NCBI RefSeq assembly: GCF_001649575.2
Contig: NC_051433.1
Coordinates: 29,748,033 to 29,812,032 of the forward strand
From: Kryptolebias marmoratus
Taxonomy: Eukaryota > Chordata > Actinopteri > Cyprinodontiformes > Rivulidae
Length of the DNA: 64,000 bases
Reading direction: 5' to 3'
Shown: positions 45,467 to 57,850 of the stretch, piece after piece
Position numbering within the stretch: position 1 is the stretch's first letter
How the letters are laid out: each line of letters begins with the position of its first letter
Notes under the pieces: generated by a model
What the model was told of the DNA's origin: nothing
Databases searched by the model: none
The model's input: the letters and a program-made list of their open reading frames with translations, nothing else
Position numbers and translations under genes: made by a program

Positions 45467-45566
45467 NNNNNNNNNNNNNNNNNNNNNNNNNNNNNNNNNN
45501 NNNNNNNNNNNNNNNNNNNNNNNNNNNNNNNNNNNNNNNNNNNNNNNNNNNNNNNNNNNNNNNNNN
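45467..45566. other. Assembly gap (100 N)
   Basis: Lies inside the Tc1-type element. In complete copies of this family several hundred bases separate the words on either side, so the true gap may be larger. Confidence 0.99.
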
Positions 45567-45917
45567 AAAAGAACTGAGGATGTTTGTACCAATGTGTTAT
45601 GACATACTGCTGTGCATTATGGGTAAATATCTCTACTTTGGTCTCATCTGTCCAAAGGACATTGTTCCAGGAGTTTTGTGGTTCATTCAGATGAAACTTT
45701 ACAAACTTTAGTTATGCTGCCATGTTCTTCCTGTCATGACCTTTAACCTTTATCCTAACTGAGGCTTGTAGAGTCTGAGATGGAACTCTTGAGCTTTTTG
45801 TAATTTCTCTGAACATTGCATGGTCTGACCTTGGGGTGATTTTGATAAACGGCCACTCCTGAAAACATTGGCAGCTTTAATAAATGTTTTCTACATGTGA
45901 ATAATCTTCTTTTCATG

Positions 45918-46080
45918 CAATTCAATTCAGCTTAGTTCAGTTTATTTATAAACCGCCAAGTCAGAAAACAAGTCGTCTCAGTGCCCTGTACAAAAACAGG
46001 CACATATTGTACAAAAAGCCAATTAGTAAAAGTTATCTATCTAAGGAAGCCAGCAAATAACATTTAACAGGTAAAAGTTA
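45918..46080 (-). repeat. Nested fish SINE/LINE-end repeat
   Basis: Starts caattcaattcagcttagtt and contains cagtttatttataaaccgcc and gtcgtctcagtgccctgtac, a common fish repeat with an (aattc) tail. The Tc1 sequence continues on both sides (gaataatctt and gaatcatggagtcca). Confidence 0.6.
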
Positions 46081-46439
46081 CTTTAGAATCATGGAGTCCA
46101 AATAGTTTGAAAATGACCTTTAACCCTTCCTGGATTGAAGGCAGCAGCAGGTGCTTCTCTCAGTCTTTCTGCCTTGGTGTTGTGTTAACACACACCTGTA
46201 TGCGTCAGAGCAGCAAACTGCTAAAAGGTGCTCACACTGATGATGATTTTACAGATACATCTGATCATCATCTCTAGGCTGATACTGACCCTCTTAAATC
46301 TTGTAGAAACAGTAAAGATGGAGCTTTTCCATTTTAGCTTCAGTTTTGCTTAATTAATAATGACATGGTGGAATATCATGGCAAAACCAAAAAAGTAAAA
46401 CAAACAAACAAAAAAAAGCAACTGGATTTTTATTCTGTA

Positions 46440-46570
46440 ACTGTAACGTTTCGCTTCCCATCCAGAGAACTTTCATAGCTCAGCTCACTCTCCAGTTTTG
46501 AATTGAGAAAGCTCCCTGAACGAGAAGTGAAACATTTTCAGGTCTGGTTGCTTTCTTTTTAAAGACTTTA
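46440..46570. repeat. Foldback fish repeat
   Basis: The half gtaacgtttcgcttcccatc is mirrored by gaacgagaagtgaaacattt about 60 bp later, a known type of fish inverted repeat. Confidence 0.5.
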
Positions 46571-46614
46571 TGTGTGGAGTTTGCATGTTCTCCCTGTGCA
46601 TGCTTGGCTTTTTA

Positions 46615-48660
46615 ATATGTCCTGAAAATCAAACTTTAGGAGCTAAAGAAGGTGGACTTTCTCTGTTTTATGATGGGATAAAAAGATTTAAATCTTTGCA
46701 GTGAAGAACTTTCTCCACCTTACTGTGCAGACTCAGCTTTCATACGCTACACCAGACTTTTGGTTTTGCCTTCCAGTTTTATCTGAGTTTGCCTGTAATA
46801 AAAAACAAGTTTTATGCTAAATTACTATTTAGGTTTAAGATCAGGGTTTAGCTTGTTCTTTTACTTTGCATATTTTACCTCCTGAACAACTATTAGTAAT
46901 AGACAAAATAATAAAGATGCTTTTTTGTTGTAGTTTTTTGCTGTGTATCCACAGAAATTTCTGGTAATGCTAAGCTAACGTTACCACGTTTTTGCATGTG
47001 CTAATTTAAATCTTTTCTCTGTGTGTGCTTGGTGAACTTTGTGTGGTGTGGGGGTGTTAAGGTGGGTAGGGAAAGTAGCCCTGCCTCCTTTGTTTCTTTT
47101 GTTTGGGAGGAGGCTGAAAAAAGAGCCAGAGGGCAGGGGGGTTGTGGGGGGATGGAAGAGTTTTTTCCTCCCTTTATCTGCCTGCCTGTCAGTAACAAAC
47201 AGCTGGTGTTCTTCTGTCTCCTCAGAAGAAGCACAGGTGAGTGGGTGTGGCTGCACAGGTAATGTTTGGCACGTTTTGTCTTCCACATTTCAGGATCCGC
47301 TCCCAAACTGCGTTAAATAAAGTTTGTGACTTTATGTGTGCAGTCATCCTGAAAAACAGAGATATGGTGGTAGGTTTAGAGGATGCTAACTGCTGTGAAA
47401 TGCTTGCTTAATTGTTCTGTGGATTGCACTGTTGTGATTGCACATTGATCCTGTGATTTTAAATGAATGGATCTGGAGGCATGGCTGAAACTAAATCTCA
47501 TCTGCATGACGTCAGGCAGATATGCATCCAGAGGCAGTGATAAGAGAGGCAGTGGTCTGTCTTGGTGACACTAATAGTCTTTTCCCCCCGTAGGTTGTGT
47601 TGTTTTTTGGAGCTTGCTGTAGAAAAGTATGAGAAGCAGCATTTTGAAATGCAGCCAGTTGGATGTTGCCTGGTAGCAACCATGAAAGCTGCTGGAGAAG
47701 AGTGAACACTCAGTTTCCCTAGAAACGCCCTTTTTCTCAAGACAGCACCCTCTAAATCGCCCCCACCCCCCCACCAGAGCTCCATTTGAATGCTTTGGGG
47801 GGAGGGATTCCCTACTCGAGGAAAAGGGGAGAGTTTGATGATTGTAGGAAAGGTATAAGTTCAGGACCGGCTGCTGGTGGGCTTCACAATGACAGAATCG
47901 TTAGTGTTTAGATGAATAAGATGAATGCACAAAAAAGACTTGAGACTTATTATTTTTAGCCCATAGTAGAGCTATAAACTAAAGAAAACCCTCAGTACTA
48001 GAATTTCAATATTAAGTCGTTTTAATACTAAATACCCTTCAACATTTCAAATTCTCATCCCCAAAAAATTAAATAAAAAAGAAAACAAACACAATAAAAC
48101 AAATAAAATAAACAAGAATAGAATACTGCTTGGTCTTCATGATCTCTTACAGACGAAGTGAAATGTTGATTCTAAAAAAAAGTGGGGTTGTGTGGCGCAC
48201 TCGATCAGTTAATATCCAACCTGCAGCAAACAGCAGTCGGAACGATCTCAGTTTGGAGAATCAAAGAGAAATCTTATTGTCAGACAAAGACACATTTAGG
48301 TGTGAATTTCTGCCGTCTAAAGTAACTTAAACCTCTAAAATGTTACAGCTGTTCAAGTAAACGTTGTGATTTTACATCACTTTTGTAGAAGATAGTTAAG
48401 CCAGTATCTCATTTCTGAGGGAGTTTTAAAACTGTCCCAGTTTAGTTTCCATACTTCTAGAGTGCAAGAGACAAGTGACAAGAATGGGCATAAGCAAAAA
48501 CACTTTTCAAATTTGTTTTGTAAATAACATTTATAAACCACTGGTCCAAATCTCTTACTTTCCAAAATGTACTCCAGTAGGTTAAACCATGAACATTAGG
48601 GTGACTGCCAAAGTGGGTACGAAGTGGTCCATGGTGGGGAGCAGAGGTGAGCTGGTAAAT
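46615..48660. other. Interval without recognised features
   Basis: Several unsupported frames near 47000-47800. No splice-flanked conserved coding sequence seen. Confidence 0.4.
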
Positions 48661-48672
48661 AATGTGCATGAC

Positions 48673-49067
48673 CAGGGTTTCCCCCAGTGTATTATAAGCC
48701 TGGCAGGCTAAGCTCCGCTTGTTTATTATAAATACGTCATTTTTTATACGTTTTTTTTTTCCACCTGCTCCCCCAAAACCGCTCCCTTTATCTACCTCCC
48801 CATGCGAGTTGTTGTGTGTAGTTGTAAAACTGTAGTTGTGTAAATATTTGACACAAATATCTTACAATATCACACAATAAATAGCCATATTTTCAACTTT
48901 CCTGTCAACTTTAATCTTTTTTTTTTTTTTTACTAAATCACGGTCGGCCTGCGATCGGCCTGCGATCGGCCTGCGATCGGCCTGCGATCGGCCGGCGAAC
49001 GGCTGGTGATCGGCTGGTGAACGGCCACCTACCACCAGGCTGAGCCTCTTTTCTGGGGGAAACCCTG
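48673..49067. mobile_element. hAT-like MITE with terminal inverted repeats
   Basis: The termini cagggtttcccccag and ctgggggaaaccctg are perfect 15-bp inverted repeats. The 8-bp tgcatgac precedes the left end (48665-48672) and recurs at 49066-49073, overlapping the right terminus by 2 bp. This fits a hAT-type target duplication. An internal minisatellite is present. Confidence 0.8.
48944..49025. repeat. 12-bp minisatellite inside the MITE
   Basis: The unit tcggcctgcgatc-like, about seven copies, decays rightward to cggctggtgatc. Confidence 0.9.
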
Positions 49068-49073
49068 CATGAC

Positions 49074-52040
49074 CTAGAATGCAGTTTTACAAGCCAAGCA
49101 CACAAAACAGGCCAAGATTTTCCTAAATCGTCTGCTCAAAACGTGGCTGTACGGCTCGCTAGTCATAAACGCTCAGAATTCAGAGAGACTGAATCATTCT
49201 GCATGTCTCATGTCTCATGTCTCATGCAGAATATGTTGCACTGGACTGTGGGTTCAGCTCCAACACAAACAGGTCTTCAGTATAAATAACTTCGTGATCT
49301 GATGCAACAATGTTGTGGTGTAAGAACTCACAATAAACCATCTGTAACTGCACTGACAGCTTTGCGGTTTGAGTTGTTTTAGGCAGCAGAAGTTTGTCCT
49401 GTTTGAGCCCCCCCTCAGGGTAACTTTAGGCTTTAAATCACCCACCCCTGCATGAAAACATCACTCTGCAGGTAAGATAGTGACTGTTCATATGTACTCC
49501 ACACTAAAGAAACCTAAACTACCCCTTCAACGATCAGTTCCTATGATGTGAAGCTCTTGTACAGCATTAGTTTGAATAACTTTATTGAATTTAACTGTGC
49601 TGAAAATGACAGCATCAAATACAGACTCCGTATTGGCTGCCTTTTTGGATGACCTGGATCAGTATTGGGGGGAGGGGGGGGAATAAATCCTGACTGGGAC
49701 AGCTTTCATTCAGAGTATTGCTTTTTAAATGAGCTGTGCTTGCTGCTCTGGCCGTATTATTTCCCTTTGCCTGAGTTTTGGAGTGAGTCAGTTTCTGTTA
49801 AGCGCTGATATTTTTGTGCCTTGTAGCCGAACCTCGGGGAACAGCACACTGTAAACTTTTTCAATGTGTGTAAGTCCTTTTGTGTTGGTTGGACCCACAA
49901 TCCTCCACTGTCTGTGGCATGAGATTCAGCTCTGATGGATTCCACAGTACAGCCAGGCAGAAGTGATCAGTTAGGAGGGGTAACTATACCAACAAATAAA
50001 GTTGTTTACATGTGGGAACAGCCTAACCCTGAGTTAAGAGGAGAAGTCACATGTCGAGGACAGGATAAATGAAAAGAAAAGAGAATCTGATCCTGATGGA
50101 GATTTCCTCAGAGTGCAGACAAGGACACAACCAAATAAGTGTAATGTAATATTTCATGTTTGAGTGAAACCTCTATCTGACTGTCAGACAACACGGGGAA
50201 GACAGATTACAGACAGAGGAGCTGATGATGCAGATCTTTACCTTCTGCTGCAAGCAGAGAACCCTTTCAAATTCCACGTTTTCCACAAGTTTACTTTTCT
50301 GAATCTCATCTTTTATCACAACAATTTTTCACCTAAGAAGTGTTTTTATCATATGTTAGATGCATAACATTTTCAACAGTTCAGTAATAAATTGTTTAAA
50401 ATTACATAAATGCTAACAAATTTTAACAAAAGTACAGCAACAATTTGAGTTCAGCAAGTAATCAGCAAGCCATGTTTCCTCATTTGAATGACCAGGTTTT
50501 AAAAATCATGTGCACAGCTTGCAACACTGTATTCTTGGGCGTGTACATTTCTTTGTTGCCCACATCCCTCCACGTCATACCTAGGCACTATTCACAGCCC
50601 AGTGAGATAAAAATGAAAAATAAAGTTCCTCACAAGAAACAGCTCTTCCTTTTGCAAATAAGTGATTCTTGTATGAAGGTAAAAATTTAAAAAGGTACTG
50701 TAATATATTTTAACTGATCAGTACATAGCTTGTTGCTGAAGATAATACAGAACTGAGTAAAAATACTAAATAAATCAAATATTAAACACTCACAGCTTCT
50801 CAGCTAACTGAGTGTTAATGTGACGCTTATTAAACACCTTGTTCTTAACGTGTTTATGAGGTACCAGAGGACAGTTTATAGCGCATGAATTATGACCCTT
50901 TTGGCTTTCCGTACATCCACCTGTTGCTCTCCACTGCTGCCGTGATTCAGTGGGAAATGAGCTGATTTGAAACAAACAGCTCATTTTATCTGAACTTTAC
51001 CGTTCCTGCTTTAAAGAGGATCTTCCTCTGGTCCTTTTCTGTTGAGGCAATTAGCAAAACTAATAAAACATGTTTTCATCATGGAAGAGCTGATCACCTG
51101 GAATGGACTGAACTGAACTCTGACGTCCGTACAGTAACCGTTTGAGATAAATACACACATAAATATTTTACTTTTATTTTCTATTAATGGTATGTTGAGA
51201 CGTTTACTCTGCCATATTAACAGCAGGACAAATATGATTTAATGAACAGTTTAAATCACTCCCTGTTGGTCATAAAGCCCATTATCCCGCCGTGTTTGAA
51301 GGTGAGGTTTGCCGCTGAGCAGTGGCGCCGTGACCCAGACTGGGCTGGACTTACAAGGCTTTCATTTAGACATTATTTTGGTTGCACTTCTTACTCACTA
51401 TGCTGTAATCCTGTTTGGAAAAAAAAGAACAGAACCATACTGATTATTTTGTTTCACAGTACATTTACTGTCAGAAAATCTTTTTTATATGAAAGAAGTG
51501 ATGGTCTTAAAAACATACTGGCCTTCTTTGTTTATCGGTGATCCTTGGGGCGGCCTTCATAAATGAGACATTGTGTTTCTAATGAAGAGCTTAAATATTT
51601 TCTTTTGCTCCCCCTCACTCCACCTCACAAGCTTTAATCTTGCTATAAATGAACTTGGCATCTGGAAAAGCTGAACTCACTGTGTTTGGATCAGGATTTT
51701 GATCTAAACCTTTAATTTATCTTTAATTCTATATGCTTATTAAATGTTACCTAACATAAACATCATTTTAACAGTTTGTTCTTATTTGACAGCTGATGAT
51801 TTATTGTCAGACAATATGTTGAGGTTACCACTCAGACCTTAAATATATTTATTGTGTCATAAAATAATTTATGGCTGATAATTAAGAACTTGAATGAAAA
51901 CAAATTTTAAAGACATTAAGTAATCATAACAAGGTAATAAAGCATTCTCTGCAGATTACTCTATTTTTTCCTATTTTTACAATAATTTTAGTTAATTATC
52001 ACCCAATGTTAAATGTTTTTTATTTGCTTGTGTTGATGTG
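49074..52040. other. Interval without recognised genes
   Basis: At 50505-50590 a stretch (cacagcttgcaacactgta and tttgttgcccacatccctcc) resembles the R2 3' part. Otherwise nothing recognised. The less AT-rich blocks near 50790-51000 could be conserved non-coding DNA, which needs comparison to tell. Confidence 0.35.
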
Positions 52041-52044
52041 TGTG

Positions 52045-52225
52045 TTTGTATTTACCATTATTACCATTATTTCACGAAGCACTGAAGGGATTTTATTGAA
52101 ACTTTCAGAAAGTAATCACTGAATGAACATCTACAACTGATTAACTTAAGGAGTCAGTGCAATTCAAGATGGCTGCCACAACAAACTAATCTTGTCAAAC
52201 ACAAAAATTGGATCGATGACCTTAG
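52045..52225 (-). repeat. Dispersed repeat R1, copy 9 (reverse)
   Basis: Contains gaaactttcagaaagtaatc, catctacaactgattaactt and caattcaagatggctgccac, the reverse of the R1 core. Confidence 0.8.
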
Positions 52226-52796
52226 TTTAAAACTCGGCCTGAAGGAAGGTGGCAGGCGATGCATTCTTTCAAGGATTACTGGTTTTTGCAGCAGACTTGT
52301 ATTCTTGCTTCATCGAGTCAGGAGTCAGTGTTGTTCTGTCCTAAACCTAATGCTCAGAACAAATATTCATTCAATAACTGATGTTTAATGACCCAAATGG
52401 TCCAAATCCCAAACATGGCTGTAAAACCAAGCAGAGGATGTGACTCCACCCCTCAGGCTTTATTAGTAACATGTTCATTGAGCTGCCTATTGACGATCTA
52501 ACAAACTGATTACTACAGTGACCCAATAACCTGATGTCCTCTTTTACATCCCATACCAAGTGTTGAGGGAATTCATGTGTTTATTTTTCTATTAATATTC
52601 ATCTTAAGCTTTAAGAACTTTCACAAATGAGATCTGCTGCATTTTAGTGCAGCAACATATATGTACCTGTTAGACGTAACAGTATCAAATGACAACAGAC
52701 TCCATTATCTTCGGCCGGCTATAGTTTCACTTTTCACAACTTTCCCGGCTCTTTTACAACTTGTTTGTTTGCACTTTTTGGATTGTTAAATATTCT
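52226..52796. other. Interval without recognised genes
   Basis: The right part, tttcacttttcacaactttc and onward, may belong to the element ending at 53396. Otherwise nothing recognised. Confidence 0.35.
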
Positions 52797-53245
52797 NNNN
52801 NNNNNNNNNNNNNNNNNNNNNNNNNNNNNNNNNNNNNNNNNNNNNNNNNNNNNNNNNNNNNNNNNNNNNNNNNNNNNNNNNNNNNNNNNNNNNNNNNNNN
52901 NNNNNNNNNNNNNNNNNNNNNNNNNNNNNNNNNNNNNNNNNNNNNNNNNNNNNNNNNNNNNNNNNNNNNNNNNNNNNNNNNNNNNNNNNNNNNNNNNNNN
53001 NNNNNNNNNNNNNNNNNNNNNNNNNNNNNNNNNNNNNNNNNNNNNNNNNNNNNNNNNNNNNNNNNNNNNNNNNNNNNNNNNNNNNNNNNNNNNNNNNNNN
53101 NNNNNNNNNNNNNNNNNNNNNNNNNNNNNNNNNNNNNNNNNNNNNNNNNNNNNNNNNNNNNNNNNNNNNNNNNNNNNNNNNNNNNNNNNNNNNNNNNNNN
53201 NNNNNNNNNNNNNNNNNNNNNNNNNNNNNNNNNNNNNNNNNNNNN
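52797..53245. other. Assembly gap (449 N)
   Basis: No bases called. Confidence 0.99.
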
Positions 53246-53396
53246 AGTGACAACACTAATACATTCGTCGTAGCCTACGTTATGAAATATTTACATGAAT
53301 CATTGATACAATTATGATAGAAACGACAGAAGAAAATATATCACGATAGACACTTTTCTATCGTCCCCACGATATGGATCGTTATATCGCCCAGCA
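53246..53396 (-). mobile_element. DNA-transposon terminus of the gctgggcgatat type
   Basis: Reversed, the edge reads ttagtgctgggcgatataac then gatccatatcgtgggg, a widespread vertebrate MITE-like terminus with cgatat repeats. The other end is in or beyond the gap. Confidence 0.55.
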
Positions 53397-54640
53397 CTAA
53401 TTACAGCAATTTAAAAGGAAAAATTATTTAGTTTTGCTTTAAAGTGTAAATTTGACTACATGTAAACACAGTCAACCTAAACACACTGTTGGAGGAAATA
53501 AATGTATTTGTGCCTTTTGCACGAAGGTGGTCAAGTCTATTAGTCGTGATTTGTATTTGTAGGTTAATGTGTTCCTTGTCATCCTAACTGGACATGTTTG
53601 AACGTTGTGCTGAGTGTGATGCTCCTGCCTGATGAGTTTGTGATGGCAGAGGATGGTTAAACCATTTTATGTGTCCAAAGAAAGGAAGGCTGATCACTAC
53701 TTTAATCCATCCTGATCCAAGTCAGTCTCCTGTTCCTGACAGAGTGATTCACATCAGGTTTCTTCCTCCAGTTAAAAGTGCTTCATTGTTCTGACTGTAA
53801 GAGGCTGTGTTTTTAGTGAAGTAGCTGATTTCCTGTGAACATGACAACAGCACTCGTTTTCTTTTGAAACCGACCACAGCAAGTCAATGTGACAAAGATG
53901 AATGCCTCTGATCTCTGATGGTTGTTCCAGACTGATGTAGAGCTGCATGAACAGCTCGGACATCTTGACTTTTGCCACATAAGTCACATTTGTTGCTAAT
54001 GCTAAAGATGATCCTGCAAGCCCAGAAATCTGAGTTGCATATCAAGCTGTGTGTGTAGACTGGTATGAATCTAAATCCACCTGGTCCTTCAGGTCCAGCT
54101 GATCATCTCTATTCAGGTGGAAAAAACAGCCACCACCTGTAATTATTTGATCTAAACACGGAGAAAGCCTGTATTTTTCTCAGCCCTGCACTGGGAACAT
54201 CCCTCCAACCCTCGCTGGAGCGTGGAGCTTCTGCCAGGCTGGGAGGATTAGAGCTGGACTGAAGGGATGGAGGAGGATTGTGCAGCTGCAGACGAGGCAG
54301 ATAAGGATAGACAAGCAGGGATGATATTTTATGGAACGTAGCAAAACAGGCAGATGAGGAGTTTGGTCATCAAAGATTTCATGATGCCTGTCGTCCCTTT
54401 TTCAGTTTACCCTCATTTTTCTTGGTTTCATTGTTACATAAAAGCTGACTAGTTTAAAGAAGTGGTTTACCAACACACAAGGAAGGGGGGAGCGTTCGCA
54501 TGTGAAAGTTGACTCATTTCACATGACACAGGTTTGTTTGGCTGTGTTGGTAAAGCGTGGCGTTTAACAACAGAATGTTCTCCTCCGTAACCTAAATCTC
54601 TAATTTTATCATCTGCTGCAGAAGGCCGAACAGTGGCCGA
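53397..54640. other. Interval without recognised features
   Basis: No exon or repeat boundary recognised. Confidence 0.4.
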
Positions 54641-54649
54641 TAATGTTTT

Positions 54650-54722
54650 TGCCAGTGTGTGTGTGTGTTTGTCTGTTAGCGAAATATCTCATGAACAGAT
54701 ACTGATTTTGAGGACTTTAAGG
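54650..54722 (-). repeat. Dispersed repeat R1, copy 10 (fragment, reverse)
   Basis: Contains ttgtctgttagcgaaatatc then tcatgaac, the reverse of the R1 3' block. Confidence 0.55.
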
Positions 54723-55779
54723 GTTGATACCAGAAACCACAGCCGACCATAACTGGGTTTCATTTCTGAATGGGTCGGAGCTGTTTTAGAATCCAAAGAG
54801 GGACCTATTCAAGATTAGGTCATAATGTCATGGCTGCTCAGTTTATATTCATTTTTTTAATGAAATTGCACAAACAAACACAACTTTATAACACACCTTG
54901 AAGGCATGTATGTCGTCTGCGTCCTGCCATGTTGGATCTGGGAGGAAGTCCTCTGGATTCTGTTGGTCCGACAGAACTGAGCCGGCTCTAAACCAGGATT
55001 AAAGACCTCCAAACGTTCTCAGTCTGCTCATTGTGTGAGTGCTCAGTCAGCATTCAGGTTGTTCCTCCCAAACTAAAACAGTCAGCTCATGCAGGACATT
55101 ACGGCTATGACTTTTGGTTTTAGTAACTTTTGTATATTTAGAATTATTTACCTTTTGTTTACATTTCCCCCCCCCCAGTAGAAGTGTATTGAGATCTCTT
55201 CAAATCTTTGAAAATTAGCTAAATTTTAGCATCTGTTAATTTAATTTTAACACTTTATATTCAGTGACACTCGGCAGTCATTCTGCACTCACATTGCATT
55301 TTTGCAGGAAATTCAGTTTCTTTTTCAGCTTTCTTCTCTGTTCGGTGCTCGCTGCTGTTCCTCACCTGCAGCAAGCTGTAAAATCCCTGCTGAGGAAATA
55401 TTGTGTTTCCAGACACACCTATCATGGTTTAATCCTTATTTGTACTACAAAGCTCCTACGTTGTGGCATGCAGAGCTTAAATTGATACGTCCTTTTTTTC
55501 CAGCCTTGGTTCCATCCTCCTGAGCGCCATGGAAGGATCAGATGTGGCAGAGTAGGAGCGCTGAGCTTCCACAGGTTGGATGAGTTCGTTTTTAACATTG
55601 CTGTGGATTTCAGATAAAAGCCATAACTCTTTTTTATTATTATTCTTGCGAATTTGTTTTTGTTTGTTTGTTTTGACCCAACCCTTCAAAAGCAACTTGA
55701 ATTCAGCTGAATGCCTGACTCATGCAGTGTCAGGTCCACCCCCCCACACCCACAGACCACATCCCTCCACAGTCAACAG

Positions 55780-56060
55780 CTATTTAAAGTGGCTGTGGCT
55801 CCGTGCTCCCCTCCCTGAGCCAGGATCGGCCCTCCGTCTTCACCAAGGATTCTGGTTTCCCTTCAGCTGACCTTGGTTATACAAACTAGCACTTGATCCC
55901 CNCCAACAATGACGCAATCGCGCTGTCCCCGCCCCTGCGCGAAGGCCCCGCCCCCTCCCCTGATTCTTCTTTCCTCCTCCTTCTTAATCCACCACTTTGC
56001 CAGGCTGCTGTCCTCTCAGAGCTCCCACAGAGTAAAGAATTTTGACTACGTTGTGAAAGT
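55780..56060 (+). promoter_or_regulatory. Possible promoter-like patch
   Basis: tatttaaa at 55781, tgacgcaat at 55910 and GC-box-like ccccgcccc and ccccgccccctcccc at 55926-55958. It could be an internal promoter of the gene that may start at 36 kb. No transcript start can be shown. Confidence 0.25.
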
Positions 56061-56374
56061 GAAGTCAGTGCTATTTATTCCCACCGTCTGGTCGCCTGGA
56101 GAACCTGGTTTGGAGAAGAAACCGGGAACAGGGAGGCAGGAGTGTTTGTGGGACCGAACAAAGGAAACAGCTTTCTTTGTTTGCTCATGAAACTTGTTTT
56201 TGAGAAGATCAAAAATTCCTTCAAAACAATATGAGAGACTGACAGAGTTCTACAGAAGAAGATTACTTTATGTTGATAAAGATGGATTTACAAAGTGCTG
56301 GTTCATGGGGTGAACTTAGTTTTTCACACTGCTGCTTCTGTAGTTTGGTTTAATTTTAGTTAATAACTTGATTT

Positions 56375-57480
56375 ATATGTTATGCAGTCCCTCGAAAAAG
56401 GATTAAACTTTTCCACATTTGGTCTTGTTCCAACTACAAACCAGGGATTTAGTGATCAACACAAAGTAGAGTACTGTACAACTGAAGGATGAAGAATTGA
56501 ACAGTACTCTGTTTTATAATTTCACCCTGCTTTAAACTTCTCAACAACTTTATCACAGACCTCTTTGGGGTGTGTTCTTTGGGCTTCATGATGCTGGTTG
56601 ATCTCTTCTTCTTTTTCTTTGGGCTGTTCCCTCTTCAGAGCTCACCATAGTGAGTCTTCCTCCATCTAACTCTGTCTTCTGTGTCCTCTGTCCTCACTCC
56701 AGCTACTTCCATGTCCTCTCTAACTGCATTCATGTCTCCTCTTTGTCTGTTTCCTGGCAGCTGCGTCTCTAACATCCTTCTGTCCCTCCTCTGGACATGT
56801 CCAAACCATCTCAGTCTGTCCTCTCTAACTTTATCTCCCAGTCCTTCAACCTGTGCTGGACCTCTGATGACCTCATTCCTAATCCTGTCCATTCTTGTCC
56901 CTCCCAAGGAGAACCTCAACATCTTCAGCTCTGTCACTTCCTGTTCTGTCTCCTGTCTTTTTGTCCGTCCCACTGTCTCCAAACCATACAACATAGCTGC
57001 TCTCACCACTGTCTGTAAACCTTTCTTTGACCTTTGCTGCCAGCCTTTTGTCACAAATCACTCCTGAAACTTTTCTCCATCCTGCCTGGACTCTCTTCTT
57101 CACCTCTTTACCACACTCCCTGTTCTCCTGGACAGTCGACCCAAAGTACTTGAAGTCAGTCCTACACCCTTGTCTCCTGCCACATATCTCTCCTTGTGGT
57201 CTTTGACTAACAGTAGCACAATTACCGCTGGCACCCTGTTTGTCAGCAGCATCGGTGGCGGTCGTTGTTAACCCAGGCCTCAACCGAACCACTATGGTGT
57301 CGCTTGTTTTCCTGATGCAACCCTCACCATTTTCCCGGGTTTGGGAACGGCACCAGAGATACACTGGATTATGCTCCCTGGTGGGGGTTTTATGTTCTTT
57401 GATCACTAATGTTCTATAAAACATTTTTTATCACTGTGTATTAGTATTCATTTAATGTTACATTTATGTCAGTTTACAAG
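56375..57480 (-). mobile_element. Tc1-type element remnant split by a LINE
   Basis: Left side: ccctcgaaaaaggattaaac, cttttccacatttggtc, tgatcaacacaaagtagag and ttcatgatgctggttgatc. Right side after the LINE: tgatcactaatgttctataa. The two sides join in the order expected for a fish Tc1-type family. Confidence 0.6.
56604..57398 (-). mobile_element. Internally deleted RTE-like LINE with target-site duplication
   Basis: The minus strand starts with the 5' region (ccagggagcataatcc, gtgccgttcccaaacccggg, cctgggttaacaacgaccgc) and passes straight into the C-terminal RT part: DFKYFGSTVQENRECGKEVK, GWRKVSGVICDKRLAAKV, then VVRAAMLYGLETVGRTKRQE, LKMLRFSLGGTRMDRI and RWFGHVQRRDRRML. Endonuclease and the RT core are missing. 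The 3' end has an A/G-rich aaagaaaaagaagaag tail. The 6-bp ttgatc flanks both ends (56598-56603, 57399-57404). Confidence 0.8.
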
Positions 57481-57639
57481 CTGCTATTTAATAAAACCTT
57501 GTTTCTAGTTGGAACCGGGTCTGCACATGTGACGGGGGCCACATGTGGCCTGTTGGTCCCTGTCTCTGGTCCCTCTGCAGAGGCATTTTAAAAAACCTAA
57601 TGCAGTTCTGTGAGATCTCACAAAATATGTTAGCGCTCA

Positions 57640-57850
57640 TACTTTGCGTTGAGAATGACTCTCAGCTGCTACCGGACCAAAATATAGCTCAGTATCTGTA
57701 CATCTGAAAATCTAATCTGAATAGTTGTCTGCAGATGTTTGTTTTAGATGTACAACCAAAGATTACTTTCTGAGAGTTTCACTGAAATCTGTCCACTGGT
57801 TCATGAGATATTTTGCTAACACTACAGCCTCTCTGCTTTAACAGCAGCCA
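57640..57850 (+). repeat. Dispersed repeat R1, copy 11
   Basis: Contains gagaatgactctcagctgct, agctcagtatctgtacatct, gattactttctgagagtttc and ggttcatgagatattttgct. Confidence 0.75.

Larger units (their letters stand above)
45165..46390 (-). mobile_element. Tc1/mariner-type transposon with a nested insertion
   Basis: Starts acagtcatgggaaaaagaaa followed by gtccaccct. Words in order are tttatcagcctctcacatgc, gaaggaattttggcccattc, aaggtcccaccacagcattt, ttgactggaccattgcagca, (gap), tttggtctcatctgtccaaa, gaacattgcatggtctgacc, gtgttaacacacacctgtat. This is a full-length fish Tc1-type family in reverse orientation, without an intact transposase. A different repeat interrupts it at about 45918-46080. 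Confidence 0.75.

Noticed and set aside
47001..47320. Overlapping frames of about 90-100 codons on both strands
   Set aside because: No conserved motif, no paired splice sites; consistent with chance in a less AT-rich patch.
56879..57424. 181-codon minus-strand frame as a host gene
   Set aside because: It is the 5' region and RT C-terminal part of an internally deleted LINE bounded by a target duplication.
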